Positions 42,047 to 50,985 of a stretch of 64,000 bases of DNA are shown here, one piece after another. Source of the stretch: Streptomyces sp. P9-A2 (lineage in GTDB: Bacteria > Actinomycetota > Actinomycetes > Streptomycetales > Streptomycetaceae); NCBI RefSeq assembly GCF_036634175.1, contig NZ_JAZIFX010000001.1, forward strand, positions 5,394,001 to 5,458,000, written 5' to 3'. How positions within the stretch are numbered: position 1 is the first letter of the stretch; each line of letters starts with the position of its first letter. The notes below the pieces were generated by a model, which made no database searches, was not told the DNA's origin, and saw only the letters and a list, made by a program, of their open reading frames with translations. The translations under genes were made by a program, and so were the position numbers.

Positions 42047-43265
42047 GAGCCCTCCAAGTCCCTGCCGGCCGCTCCGCGTCCGCCTGACGGCACAACTTCC
42101 TCGACGGCCCGTGCGAGCCCATTGTCTCGTGCGTCCGGCCGTGTTCGGCGGTGTGCTCCGGCTCCGTTTTCTCCGCGTTCCGGCCCGCCGCTCCGCACGG
42201 GCATCCGGGGTGCGCCCCGACCGGCCACGCATGCCAGTTCAGACCCGGGAGCGAAGCCTCCCAGCGGGCACCGGCACTGGACGGAACGTGGCCGTCCAGG
42301 AAGGCGAGCGTGTGGGCACCGGCCAGTCCGGCCACGGTCGCGGCCAGTGACAGATCGCAGGCTCCCACCCGGCGCTGCTGTCCGGAACGCCACTGGGCGA
42401 CCATACGCGGCCAGGTCGGATCCCGGTCGGTCCTGTCTTCCTGGAGACAGCCCGCGCAGCCTGTCTCACCGGGCAGGACCAGCGGGCCGACGACGCCGGT
42501 TCCCTCCACCACACCGACGTAGAGGTGGGGTGTTCCCGAGGCCATCAGGGGCTCGGTCCCCGCCGGGTCCGGGGTGTGCACGGCGACGTCGTCCCGCGGG
42601 GCGAGGATCACCAGGGAGAAACCGGGAGCGCCCTCCTCCGGCGGGCACTGGGCGGTCCGGCGCGGCGACCGGTCCGGCGCGGCCCGGCGCACAGCACGGC
42701 GGGCCGCCTCGTGCCTGCGATCACCGACGGCTTCCGGGGGCAGTCCGCCCGGTGCGACGTCCCAGGGCTCGACCCGGCCGATGTCGCGGACGTCGACCTC
42801 ACCCACGCCGGCCCCGGACAGCAGTGCCGCCAGCATCGAGCCCACCCGGCCCGCGCCTCTCACCTGCACCCGGGCTCCGCGGCGCGCCGCGAGCCGGCCG
42901 AGTGCGTCGCCCGGCGCGGAGGTGGTCAGGGCCAGCGAGGCCAGATCGGGGCGCAGCCGGTCGAGGACCTCCCGTTTCTCGCGCAGGGCGTCGGCGGCCG
43001 GGCCACCGCCCCGGGAGTCGTCGAGGAGCCCGGCCCGGGACAGCCGGGCCACGAGCCGGTCGACATGACCGTCGGGCAGATCCATCCGTCGGCCCTCCTC
43101 ACGCAGGCGATCGAGCCCACGGGTGCCGTTGAGCAGATCGAGGAAGCTGCCCGTCGCCGTGTCCACCGGCCCCAGGGTCAACGCGTGCGCGGGTGTCATC
43201 CCGAACTGCACGGTGTTGAGGTCGCGCCAGCCGCGCCGGAGCGCCGGCTTCACCATCGGATGCAT
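42039..43265 (-). CDS. ThiF/E1-like protein (cyclodehydratase-type N-terminus)
   Basis: A 408-residue protein. The N-terminal winged-helix-like region (HPMVKPALRRGWRDLNTVQF to about residue 110) resembles the start of TOMM/bacteriocin cyclodehydratase partner proteins. An E1-like Rossmann domain follows with VQVRGAGRVGSMLAALLSGA. Zinc cysteines may be CAGCLQE and CPCGAAG. The usual catalytic adenylation Arg/Asp residues are not clear by eye. ATG 43265 has GGGGGA 6 bases upstream. It is translationally linked to the ABC1 kinase. No precursor peptide or YcaO gene is nearby, so a RiPP role is not supported. Confidence 0.8.
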   Translation of the reverse strand: MHPMVKPALRRGWRDLNTVQFGMTPAHALTLGPVDTATGSFLDLLNGTRGLDRLREEGRRMDLPDGHVDRLVARLSRAGLLDDSRGGGPAADALREKREVLDRLRPDLASLALTTSAPGDALGRLAARRGARVQVRGAGRVGSMLAALLSGAGVGEVDVRDIGRVEPWDVAPGGLPPEAVGDRRHEAARRAVRRAAPDRSPRRTAQCPPEEGAPGFSLVILAPRDDVAVHTPDPAGTEPLMASGTPHLYVGVVEGTGVVGPLVLPGETGCAGCLQEDRTDRDPTWPRMVAQWRSGQQRRVGACDLSLAATVAGLAGAHTLAFLDGHVPSSAGARWEASLPGLNWHAWPVGAHPGCPCGAAGRNAEKTEPEHTAEHGRTHETMGSHGPSRKLCRQADAERPAGTWRAHV

Positions 43266-43375
43266 GTCAGGTCCCCCGCGTCTCCGTGAACGGCTGCCGC
43301 TCGAATGGCTGCCGTGGTACCGCCGCCCACCCGTGGGCCGGTCGACGGGTGCCAGCATGCCCGGATTCGGAGTGG

Positions 43376-43401
43376 CTTGCCTAAATTTATCCACAGGCAA
43401 G
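43376..43401. promoter_or_regulatory. AT-rich inverted repeat, candidate operator
   Basis: CTTGCCT at 43376 and AGGCAAG at 43395 form a 7-bp inverted repeat centred in the only clearly AT-rich stretch of this region. It is between the divergent ThiF-like and metallopeptidase genes. It could be an operator or promoter; no known box matches well. Confidence 0.4.
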
Positions 43402-43497
43402 GTAATTAATCATACAAATCCGGCGCATGGCGGGGGGATCGATATCGAAGGGCCCCGGAGCCGGGACTTCCCCGTGTGCAGCGGGTAACGTCGGGGC

Positions 43498-44094
43498 GTG
43501 CCCGCCGACCCACTGCACAGCGCCCCACATCCTCAGCGCAGCACGACGAGTCAGCCGACGAGCGGCTCACGGGCGAGCGCGATCGAGGTCCGCAGGAGCG
43601 CCCGCCGGCGCAGAACGGTCTCCGCGTACCGCGAGGGCGATCGCACCGTGGTGCTCATTCCCGCCCGGATGTCCGAGGCGGAGGAGCAGCGCTGGGTGAA
43701 CGTCATGCTCGACAAGCTGGCGGCCCAGGAGAGCAGGCGGGCACTCGGGGACACCGAACTGGCCGAGCGCGCCGAGCGACTGTCGGCCCAGTACTTCAAC
43801 GGTCGGGCCCAGCCCCGCTCCGTACGCTGGGTGACCAACCAGAACACGCGCTGGGGTTCGTGCACGCCGTCCGAGGGCAGCATCCGCCTGTCGCACCGAC
43901 TGCAGGGCATGCCCGAGTACGTGGTCGACTATGTCCTCTGCCACGAACTGGCTCACCTTCTCGTGCCCGGACACGGGCCCGGCTTCTGGCGTCTGCTGGA
44001 GGCGTATCCGAAGACGGAACGGGCCCGGGGCTACCTCGAAGGAGTGGTCGCGGCCGAGCGGTTGCCCCATCTGCCGGGGACCCGCAACGAGTGA
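43498..44094 (+). CDS. M48/YgjP-type metal-dependent hydrolase
   Basis: A 198-residue protein with a basic N-terminal tail of about 40 residues and a WLM/YgjP (DUF45) metallopeptidase domain. The zinc site is YVLCHELAHLLVPGHGPGFW, and the preceding conserved WVTNQNTRWGSCTPSEGSIR is the family signature. GTG at 43498 is used by homology; the ribosome site is weak. Cytoplasmic, no signal peptide. Substrate unknown. Confidence 0.88.
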   Translation: MPADPLHSAPHPQRSTTSQPTSGSRASAIEVRRSARRRRTVSAYREGDRTVVLIPARMSEAEEQRWVNVMLDKLAAQESRRALGDTELAERAERLSAQYFNGRAQPRSVRWVTNQNTRWGSCTPSEGSIRLSHRLQGMPEYVVDYVLCHELAHLLVPGHGPGFWRLLEAYPKTERARGYLEGVVAAERLPHLPGTRNE

Positions 44095-44230
44095 ACGCCG
44101 CCCGACGTGAGTACCCCGTAGAGGCACCCGCGCATTGTGTACCGGGTCTGTACCGACTTCATCCGATGTCCGGGTTTGCGGTTAGCCTGACGCGACGCAC
44201 TCACATTCGGGATGGGGGACGGTCGTACGC

Positions 44231-45976
44231 ATGGCCAGGGAATTCCAACGCGGCCACAAGGCCAGGATCAGTGACCTCACCGCGGGCACGGATCTGTACG
44301 TAGGCGTGCAGATCTCCGGCCCCGGGCTCACCTTCGACATCAGCTGCTTCGGTCTCGATGCCGATGAACGGCTTTCGGACGACCGGTACTTCATCTTCTT
44401 CAACCAGCCGAAGTCCCCCGAGGAGTCCCTTCAGCTGCTGGGCCCCCAGGCGGGCGACACGGAGTCCTTCCGCGTGACGCTGGACGGCATCCCGCAGCAG
44501 ATCAGGAAGCTGTCCTTCACGGCGACGCTCGACGGCGCCGGGCAGATGTCCCAGATCGGCCCCGGATACATCCGCATCGTCGCGGGCGGCGAGGAAGTGG
44601 CCCGCTATCCCTTCAGCGGCTCGGAGTTCTCCACCGAGCGGGCGGTGATGCTGGGTGACTTCTACTTCAAGGACGTGTGGCGGTTCGCCGCTGTCGGACA
44701 GGGCTTCGACGGCGGGCTCGACGCGCTGCTGAAGAACTTCGGCGGTGAGGTGGCGGAGGAAGAGCCCACCGCCCCGCAGCAGCCGCAGCCGCAGGCGGGA
44801 GGTACTGCCCCGGGCTTCGCCCCGCCCGCTTTCGGTGTTCCCGGCACCCCCGCGCCGGCTCCCGCGCCCGCCCCGGCCCCTGCCCCCGCACCGGTTCCTC
44901 ATCCCGCCGCGCAGGGGTTCGCCCCTCCGCCCGGCGCCACCCCGCCGGCCCCCGCGCCATCGGTACACGCCGCGCCGACGATCGTCGCGCCCTTGAACAC
45001 TTCGCCCGGCGGTTCCCCGGTGCCGCCACCGTCCCCGGCGCCCGCCTTCGACCGGCCCGGTCAGCAGCCACCCGCCCCGAGCGCCCCGCCGCCCCCTGGC
45101 TACGGCGCGCAGCCGCACGCACCACATGCGCCGCCCGCCCCCGCCCCTCCGCCGGGGTACGGCCAGCCGATGCCTCCGCCGGGGTACGGCCAGCCGATGC
45201 CCCCGCCCGGGTACAGCCAGCAACCGCCACCCGGACAGACGCCTCCGGGGCAGATGCCGGGTCAGCCGGCTCCTTACGGGGCACCGCAGGGCGCACCCCA
45301 GGGAGTGCCGCAGAGCCCGGGTGTGCTCGGCGCGCTCCAGATGTTCAAGGAGACGCCCACCGGACAGCGCTGGACCCAGCAGAACCCGAAACTGGTCCGC
45401 GCCGACCTCGGCATGGGCGGACAGCCCGTGCTGGCCCGTCAGGGCAGCATGGTGCTCTACCAGGGCAAGGTCGACTTCAGCTACAAGGGCGCCGGGTTCA
45501 GCGGCCGGATCGTCGGCAACGCGACCGGCCAGGAGATGCAGCTGATGCGCTGCACGGGCCAGGGGCAGGTGTTCTTCGCCGAGGACGCCACGATGCTGCA
45601 CCCGATCGAGCTTCAGGGAGACGCCGTGTGTGTCTCCGCCGAGAGCGTCCTCGCCTTCGACGAGAGCCTCCAGCACGAGGTCCGCCGCATCGAGGGACAC
45701 GGCATCCCCGGCGGCGCGCTGTTCACGATGCAGTTCCAGGGGACCGGCACCATCGTCGTCAAGACGCACGGTGTGCCCGTGGTCCTGCCGGTGACACCCA
45801 CCACGTTCGCCGACGCCAACGCCGTGGTCGCCTGGTCGGCCGCCTCCCAGGTGATCGTCTCCAGCCAGGTGCGGATGCGCCGCAACTCCTACCCCGGCGA
45901 CACCGGGGAGAGCGTCAACCTCCAGTTCCGGGGCGCGCCCGGCAACTTCGTCGTCGTCCAGCCGTACGAGATCTGA
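44231..45976 (+). CDS. TerD-AIM24 fusion protein
   Basis: A 581-residue three-part protein. Residues 1-178 are a TerD domain (TAGTDLYVGVQISGPGLTFD, then FGLDADERLSDDRYFIFFNQ and FSTERAVMLGDFYF), the Ca2+-binding fold of tellurite and stress proteins. Residues about 180-360 are a Pro/Ala-rich linker with a 9-residue repeat (PMPPPGYGQ) near 310-335. Residues about 365-581 are an AIM24 domain with FSYKGAGFSGRIVGNATGQE and GTGTIVVKTHG. It begins at ATG 44231 with gggggac upstream. It heads a three-gene operon with two more AIM24 genes. Confidence 0.9.
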   Translation: MAREFQRGHKARISDLTAGTDLYVGVQISGPGLTFDISCFGLDADERLSDDRYFIFFNQPKSPEESLQLLGPQAGDTESFRVTLDGIPQQIRKLSFTATLDGAGQMSQIGPGYIRIVAGGEEVARYPFSGSEFSTERAVMLGDFYFKDVWRFAAVGQGFDGGLDALLKNFGGEVAEEEPTAPQQPQPQAGGTAPGFAPPAFGVPGTPAPAPAPAPAPAPAPVPHPAAQGFAPPPGATPPAPAPSVHAAPTIVAPLNTSPGGSPVPPPSPAPAFDRPGQQPPAPSAPPPPGYGAQPHAPHAPPAPAPPPGYGQPMPPPGYGQPMPPPGYSQQPPPGQTPPGQMPGQPAPYGAPQGAPQGVPQSPGVLGALQMFKETPTGQRWTQQNPKLVRADLGMGGQPVLARQGSMVLYQGKVDFSYKGAGFSGRIVGNATGQEMQLMRCTGQGQVFFAEDATMLHPIELQGDAVCVSAESVLAFDESLQHEVRRIEGHGIPGGALFTMQFQGTGTIVVKTHGVPVVLPVTPTTFADANAVVAWSAASQVIVSSQVRMRRNSYPGDTGESVNLQFRGAPGNFVVVQPYEI

Positions 45977-45987
45977 GGGAGCCCGTC

Positions 45988-46668
45988 ATGAACCAGCCAC
46001 TCGCGGGCTACGCCCCCACGCCGGTCACCGCGCGCATGGAGAACCACGGCGATCACATGCTCAAGGTCGCCATGCAGACCGGGCACGACCTCCTCGCGCG
46101 CGTCGGGTCGATGATCGCCTACGAAGGGTTCATCCAGTACGAGCCCAACCCGCCGGCCGTGCGCCAGATCGCCCGGGACTGGGCCACCGGGGAGGGTGCC
46201 CCGCTGATGAAGTGCTCCGGCGACGGACTGCTCTACCTCGCCGACTACGGTGCGAACGTCGTCGTGCTCAACCTCGACGGCGAAGGCATCTCCGTCAACG
46301 CCACCAACCTGCTCGCCTTCGACGCCGGCCTGACCTGGGGCGTGGAGCGGGTGAAGGGCCTGGCGAAATTCGCCGGTCAGGGCCTGTGGAACACCAAAAT
46401 CTCCGGGCAGGGCTGGGTCGCGCTGACCTCCCGGGGCAAGCCGATCGTCGTCGACTGCGGCGGTGGTGACGACGAGACGTACGTCGACCCGGACGCCCTG
46501 GTCGCCTGGTCCCCGAATCTCAAGGTGAAGGGCAAACGCAGCTTCCGGGCGCAGTCGTTGATCGGCCGCGGCAGCGGCGAGGCCTACCAGATGGCGTTCT
46601 CCGGTCAGGGCATCGTCGTCGTCCAGCCCAGTGAGGACAGCACCGACCGTCTCCGGGTCCGGGGCTGA
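45988..46668 (+). CDS. AIM24 family protein
   Basis: A 226-residue single-domain AIM24 (beta-rich, mitochondrial-biogenesis AIM24 family) protein. Features are LLARVGSMIAYEGFIQYEP, LMKCSGDGLLYLADYGANVV and SGQGWVALTSRGKP. GGGAG lies 8 bases before ATG 45988 and the gene starts 11 bases after the fusion gene. No export signal. Molecular function of bacterial AIM24 is not established; some are genetically linked to TerD. Confidence 0.88.
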   Translation: MNQPLAGYAPTPVTARMENHGDHMLKVAMQTGHDLLARVGSMIAYEGFIQYEPNPPAVRQIARDWATGEGAPLMKCSGDGLLYLADYGANVVVLNLDGEGISVNATNLLAFDAGLTWGVERVKGLAKFAGQGLWNTKISGQGWVALTSRGKPIVVDCGGGDDETYVDPDALVAWSPNLKVKGKRSFRAQSLIGRGSGEAYQMAFSGQGIVVVQPSEDSTDRLRVRG

Positions 46669-46684
46669 GGGGAGCAACCACATC

Positions 46685-47440
46685 ATGCAGAGCCCGCTTT
46701 TCGCCTTCAACGACCAGCAGACCCAGGAGCGCTGGAGCCTGCAGAACAAGCAGATGCTCCGGGTCGCTCTGGGAGGGCACGACGACATCCTCGCCCGCAA
46801 GGGCAGCATGATCGCCTACCAGGGACTCATCGAGTTCGACGCCGAGTACCAGAGCCGCGGCCAGGCGCGCAGCCGTTCGCGCACCGGCGAGGGACTGGAC
46901 CTGATGCGCTGCCACGGGCAGGGCACGGTCTACCTCGCCAACCTCGCCCAGCACATCCACGTCATGGACGTGGATCACGAGGGGCTGACCGTCGACAGCA
47001 GCTACGTCCTGGCCATGGACTCCTCGCTGCATCACGAGGTCATCGCCGTCGACAGCCTGTACGGCGTCTCCGGCTCCGGGAAATACCAGCTCAACATCAC
47101 CGGTCAGGGCAAGGTCGCCCTGATGACCTCCGGCATGCCGTTGCTGATGCAGGTGACACCGGACAAGTACGTCAACTGCGACGCCGACGCGATCGTCGCC
47201 TGGTCCACGGGGCTGCGCGTGCAGCTGCAGGCCCAGACGCACTCCTCCGGGGTGTGGCGGCGCCGCGGCAACACCGGCGAGGGCTGGGAACTCAGCTTCA
47301 TGGGCAGCGGCTTCGCGCTCGTTCAGCCCAGCGAGCTGCTGCCGCCGCAGAACGCCCAGATCGGGTCCGGCATCGCCGCGCATTACGGCATGGGACAGCA
47401 GGGTGCCCGCGGACAGAACCAGGGCAACGTCTGGAGCTGA
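46685..47440 (+). CDS. AIM24 family protein
   Basis: A 251-residue AIM24 protein, third gene of the TerD-AIM24 operon. It shares with its neighbours ILARKGSMIAYQGLIEFDA, LMRCHGQGTVYLANLAQHIH and LNITGQGKVALMTSG, but the three copies differ considerably, so the duplication is old. GAGGGGAG precedes ATG 46685 by about 10 bases. The C-terminal 30 residues are Gly/Gln-rich. A hairpin follows. Confidence 0.88.
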   Translation: MQSPLFAFNDQQTQERWSLQNKQMLRVALGGHDDILARKGSMIAYQGLIEFDAEYQSRGQARSRSRTGEGLDLMRCHGQGTVYLANLAQHIHVMDVDHEGLTVDSSYVLAMDSSLHHEVIAVDSLYGVSGSGKYQLNITGQGKVALMTSGMPLLMQVTPDKYVNCDADAIVAWSTGLRVQLQAQTHSSGVWRRRGNTGEGWELSFMGSGFALVQPSELLPPQNAQIGSGIAAHYGMGQQGARGQNQGNVWS

Positions 47441-47461
47441 GCGGCGTCCGCAGACACAACG

Positions 47462-47495
47462 TGTGAGGGGCGCCCGCCGAGCCGGTCGCCCTTCA
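47462..47495 (+). terminator. terminator of the TerD-AIM24 operon
   Basis: Stem gtgaggggcg (47462-47471) with cgcccttcac (47486-47495), 9 of 10 pairs, loop 14 nt, 21 bases after the last AIM24 stop. Confidence 0.6.
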
Positions 47496-47578
47496 CGCGG
47501 ATCCGTAGAACAGCCGGGTGCCGGTCTTTTGCCCGTGTCCGTAGAAGAACAGGGTGCCGGCCGAGCCGCCCCCGCAGA

Positions 47579-48106
47579 TCAGTCACCCAGCCGCGTCAGG
47601 GTCGCCTCCAGCAGGCGGACGACCGAGGTGTCCGCCACCTCCGCCGCCTCGTCGTACGGGAACCAGCGAAGGTCGAGCGACTCGTCGCTGATGGTGTGCG
47701 CGGCATCGGGAGCGGCCACTGCCGCGTACTGGACGTCGAAGTGCCAGTTGCAGGGTGAGGGGATCGCATGCCGGTCCAGGCGCACCGGCCCGCCCGCCAG
47801 GAGGGTCAGCCCCGCGACGCCCGACTCCTCGGTGGCCTCCCGCAGAGCCGCCGCCGTCAGCGACGGGTCGCCCGGCTCGCAGTGACCGCCCATCTGCAGC
47901 CACATCCGCAGCTTCCGGTGCAGGGTCAGCAGCACCCGGCCGCGCCCGGGGTCGACCACCAGGGCGCTGGCGGTGAGATGGCCCGCGTGGCAGGCCTTCC
48001 ACATGCCGTCCGGATGCGCGGCGAGGTGGTCCAGGTAGGCCTGGCGCAGCTCCGGCTGGTCCTCGTACCCCTTGAGTACGAGAACCGCGTCGTCGTACAG
48101 ACTCAC
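47579..48106 (-). CDS. Nudix hydrolase
   Basis: A 175-residue Nudix protein. The box is GGHCEPGDPSLTAAALREAT followed by EESGV, fitting GX5EX7REUXEEXGU. Upstream TASALVVDPGRGRVLLTLH is the first strand. GTG 48106 overlaps the TGA of the upstream zincin-like gene (GTGA), so it is translationally coupled to it. The nucleotide substrate is not readable. Confidence 0.88.
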   Translation of the reverse strand: MSLYDDAVLVLKGYEDQPELRQAYLDHLAAHPDGMWKACHAGHLTASALVVDPGRGRVLLTLHRKLRMWLQMGGHCEPGDPSLTAAALREATEESGVAGLTLLAGGPVRLDRHAIPSPCNWHFDVQYAAVAAPDAAHTISDESLDLRWFPYDEAAEVADTSVVRLLEATLTRLGD

Positions 48107-49587
48107 TCGGCGCCGTCCCCCTTGCGGTCGTCGTCCTTGCCGTCGTCGTTCTTTCCCTCGCCGCCGTCCCCGGTGGTGTCCTCGTCCTTGCCCCGCTTGC
48201 CGAGGTCGTGCTTGCCGGCCGCCTCGCCGAGCATCTTGTCCAGCTCGGAGAAGTCGATCTGCTCGCGGTGCACGAAGCCGTCGGGGTCGTCCAGGTCGGT
48301 GGCCGTCGGCAGCATGTCCGGGTGGGCCCACAGGGCGTCCCGCCCGTCGACACCGCGCGCGTCCGTGAGCGAGGCCCACAACCGTGAGGCGTCGCGCAGC
48401 CGGCGAGGGCGCAGCTCCAGGCCGATCAGGGTGGCGAACGTCTGCTCCGCGGGGCCGCCCGAGGCGCGGCGACGGCGCAGCGTCTCGCGCAGCGCGTCCG
48501 CCGACGACAGGCGGGGCTTCGCCGCCGCGTGCACCACGGCGTCCACCCAGCCCTCGACGAGGGCCAGCGCCGTTTCGAGACGGGCCAGCGCCGCCTTCTG
48601 CTGCGGGGTGTCCTCCGGCTGGAACATGCCCTGCTGAAGAGCTTCCTGGAGCTGCTCCGGGTTCTGCGGGTCGAACTGGCCGACCACGTCCTCCAGCTTG
48701 GCGGTGTCGACCTTGATCCCGCGCGCATAACCGTCGACGGCACCGAACAGGTGCGAGCGCAGCCACGGCACATGTGCGAACAGGCGCTGATGGGCGGCCT
48801 CGCGCAGGGCGAGGTACAGCCGCACCTCCTCCTGTGCGACGCCCAGGTCCTTGCCGAACGCCGTGACGTTCACCGGCAGCAGCGCGGCCTTGCCCACCGG
48901 GCCGAGCGGCAGGCCGATGTCGGTGGAGCCGACGACCTCACCGGCCAGCACGCCGACCGCCTGGCCGATCTGTGTACCGAACATGGCGCCGCCCATCGAA
49001 CGCATCATGCCGATCAGCGGGCCCGCCATGGCCTGCATCTCCTCCGGCAGCACGTCGCCCATCGCGGCGCCCACACGCTCGGCGACCGGGTCCACGAGTT
49101 CCTTCCACGCCGGCAGCGTGGCCTCGACCCACTCCGCGCGGCTCCAGGCCACTGAGGAGGCCGCACCGGACGGCAGCGAGGTGGCGTCGTCCAGCCACAG
49201 GTCGGCCAGCCGGACGGCCTCGTCGACGGCCCTGCGCTCGGCGGGGCCGACGCTCGCGTCCTTCGTGCCGTCGGCGGTGCCCTGGGACACCGTCTGGCGG
49301 GCGATCTGCTTGGCCATGTCCCAGTTCACCGGACCGCCCTCGTAGGAGAGCATCTGGCCGAGCTGCTGGAACGCGGCGCCCAGGTCGTTGGGGTTCAGGG
49401 AACCGAACATCGCGGCGAACGGGTTGTCCGCTCCGGGAGCGCCGAAGCCGCCGGCTCCGGGCATGCCGAAACCGAACGGGTTGGCCGGGTCCTGACCACC
49501 ACCGCTCTGCTGGTCCTTCTTCTTGCCCTCGTCGCCGTCGTCCGGCTCCTCCGGCGGAAGGCCGAATCCGAATGGGGTGTCACTCAC
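48103..49587 (-). CDS. zincin-like DUF2342 protein, catalytic motif degenerate
   Basis: A 494-residue protein of the actinobacterial zinc-dependent metalloprotease-like (DUF2342) family. The N-terminus SDTPFGFGLPPEEPDD and NPFGFGMPGAGG region is low-complexity. The helical body contains LYLALREAAHQRLFAHVPWL. At the expected HExxH the sequence is REAAH: the first zinc His is Arg. In this clade the protein may not be a protease. The tail is acidic/Lys-rich. GTG 49587 has GAGGA about 6 bases upstream. It overlaps the Nudix gene downstream. Confidence 0.85.
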   Translation of the reverse strand: MSDTPFGFGLPPEEPDDGDEGKKKDQQSGGGQDPANPFGFGMPGAGGFGAPGADNPFAAMFGSLNPNDLGAAFQQLGQMLSYEGGPVNWDMAKQIARQTVSQGTADGTKDASVGPAERRAVDEAVRLADLWLDDATSLPSGAASSVAWSRAEWVEATLPAWKELVDPVAERVGAAMGDVLPEEMQAMAGPLIGMMRSMGGAMFGTQIGQAVGVLAGEVVGSTDIGLPLGPVGKAALLPVNVTAFGKDLGVAQEEVRLYLALREAAHQRLFAHVPWLRSHLFGAVDGYARGIKVDTAKLEDVVGQFDPQNPEQLQEALQQGMFQPEDTPQQKAALARLETALALVEGWVDAVVHAAAKPRLSSADALRETLRRRRASGGPAEQTFATLIGLELRPRRLRDASRLWASLTDARGVDGRDALWAHPDMLPTATDLDDPDGFVHREQIDFSELDKMLGEAAGKHDLGKRGKDEDTTGDGGEGKNDDGKDDDRKGDGAE

Positions 49588-49779
49588 GGGATTCCTCGGC
49601 TGATAGGGCCACCGGTTCTTTCCGGCGGCACGGCTGCCCGACAACACCACCCAGCGTAGACACCTGAGGCGGTTCGAGCCTCGATGCTTCGCCGACAGAA
49701 AGCCTGCGGCAGGATGGATGCCACCTGGTACACATGCTTCGCATGCGCTCGTACTGAAGACAACCGCTGGAGACGCCCG

Positions 49780-50895
49780 GTGAGTTCCCCAGATCCACAG
49801 GTTCGCGCAGCGCGAAACCGGTCAACCCGCTCGTCGCCCGGGCGAGGGCCCGTCGTCGTGGTCACCGGCGCCGCCTGCGGGGTCGGCGCGCTGCTCACCG
49901 AGCGGCTCGCCGCCTCGGAGGAGATCAAGCAGGTCATCGCCATCGACGAGCGCCGCGGTGACTGCGCCGAGGCACAGTGGCACGTCCTGGACGTGCGGGA
50001 TCCAGCCATCGCGGAACGACTGCGCGGGGCCGACGTCGTGGTGCATCTGGCGCTCGACCTCGACCTGGAGAGCGACGCCGCCGCCCGGACGGCCTACAAC
50101 GTCCGCGGGACGCAGACCGTGCTGACCGCCGCCGCGGCGGCCGGAGTGCACCGGGTCGTGCTGTGCACCTCGACGATGGTCTACGGGGCGCTCCCGGACA
50201 ACGAGCTGCCGCTGTCCGAGGACGCGGAGCTGCGGGCCACCGCCGAGGCCACGGGCGTGGGCGACCTCCTGGAGATCGAGCGACTCGCGCGCAGGGCACC
50301 CCGCGCGCACCCCGGGCTCAATGTCACGGTCGTACGGCCCGCTGTCCTCGTCGGCGGCACCGACACCGCGCTGACCAGGTATTTCGAGTCGCCCCGGCTG
50401 CTCGTGGTGGCCGGATCACGGCCCGCGTGGCAGTTCTGCCACGTCGACGATCTGTGCAGCGCCCTGGAGTACGCCGTCCGGGAGGAAGTCGACGGAGAGC
50501 TGGCCGTCGGGTGTGACGGATGGCTGGAGCAGGAGGAGGTCGAGGAGCTCAGCGGGATCCGGCGGATGGAGCTGCCGTCTGCGGTCGCGCTGGGCGCGGC
50601 GGCCCGGCTGCACCGGATCGGGCTCACCCCCTCCCCGGCCGGGGACCTGGCGTACACGATGCACCCCTGGGTGGTCAGCGGGAGCCGGCTGCACGACGCC
50701 GGGTGGCGTCCCGCCTACACCAACGAGCAGGTGCTGGCCGAGCTCCTGGAGGAGGTCTCCGGCCGGCACACGGTCGTCGGACGGCGGCTCGGACGCAAGG
50801 ACGCGACGGCGGCGGGCGCCGCGGGAGCGACCGTGGCCCTGCTGGGCGCGGCCGCGGTGGTGCGGCGGGCGCGGAAGGCCCGGCGGCGGATCTGA
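49780..50895 (+). CDS. atypical extended SDR (NAD-dependent epimerase/dehydratase-like)
   Basis: A 371-residue Rossmann protein. VVVVTGAACGVGALLTERLA has the TGxxGxxG motif, and HRVVLCTSTMVYGALPDNEL the Ser strand. Where YxxxK is expected the sequence reads GDLLEIERLARR, so the canonical catalytic pair is absent. The C-terminus has a hydrophobic stretch (GAAGATVALLGAAAVV) ending in Arg residues, possibly a membrane tail anchor. GTG 49780 has GGAG 7 bases upstream. Likely a regulatory or non-standard SDR. Confidence 0.85.
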   Translation: MSSPDPQVRAARNRSTRSSPGRGPVVVVTGAACGVGALLTERLAASEEIKQVIAIDERRGDCAEAQWHVLDVRDPAIAERLRGADVVVHLALDLDLESDAAARTAYNVRGTQTVLTAAAAAGVHRVVLCTSTMVYGALPDNELPLSEDAELRATAEATGVGDLLEIERLARRAPRAHPGLNVTVVRPAVLVGGTDTALTRYFESPRLLVVAGSRPAWQFCHVDDLCSALEYAVREEVDGELAVGCDGWLEQEEVEELSGIRRMELPSAVALGAAARLHRIGLTPSPAGDLAYTMHPWVVSGSRLHDAGWRPAYTNEQVLAELLEEVSGRHTVVGRRLGRKDATAAGAAGATVALLGAAAVVRRARKARRRI

Positions 50896-50985
50896 GCACG
50901 GGGGCGGGACCCCTCGGCGACGGGACCGCTGTGGAGCCCCGGGGCCGCTTCCGCGCTGTCGTGGTCGTGGGGCACGATGGAGGAC

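Noticed and set aside
42039..43265. A RiPP/thiazole-oxazole biosynthetic cluster around the ThiF-like gene
   Set aside because: No YcaO, precursor peptide, dehydrogenase or exporter is nearby, and the neighbours are core genes.
43376..43401. A DmdR/IdeR iron box at the AT-rich repeat
   Set aside because: The half-sites do not fit the TTAGGTTAG-type consensus beyond a few bases.
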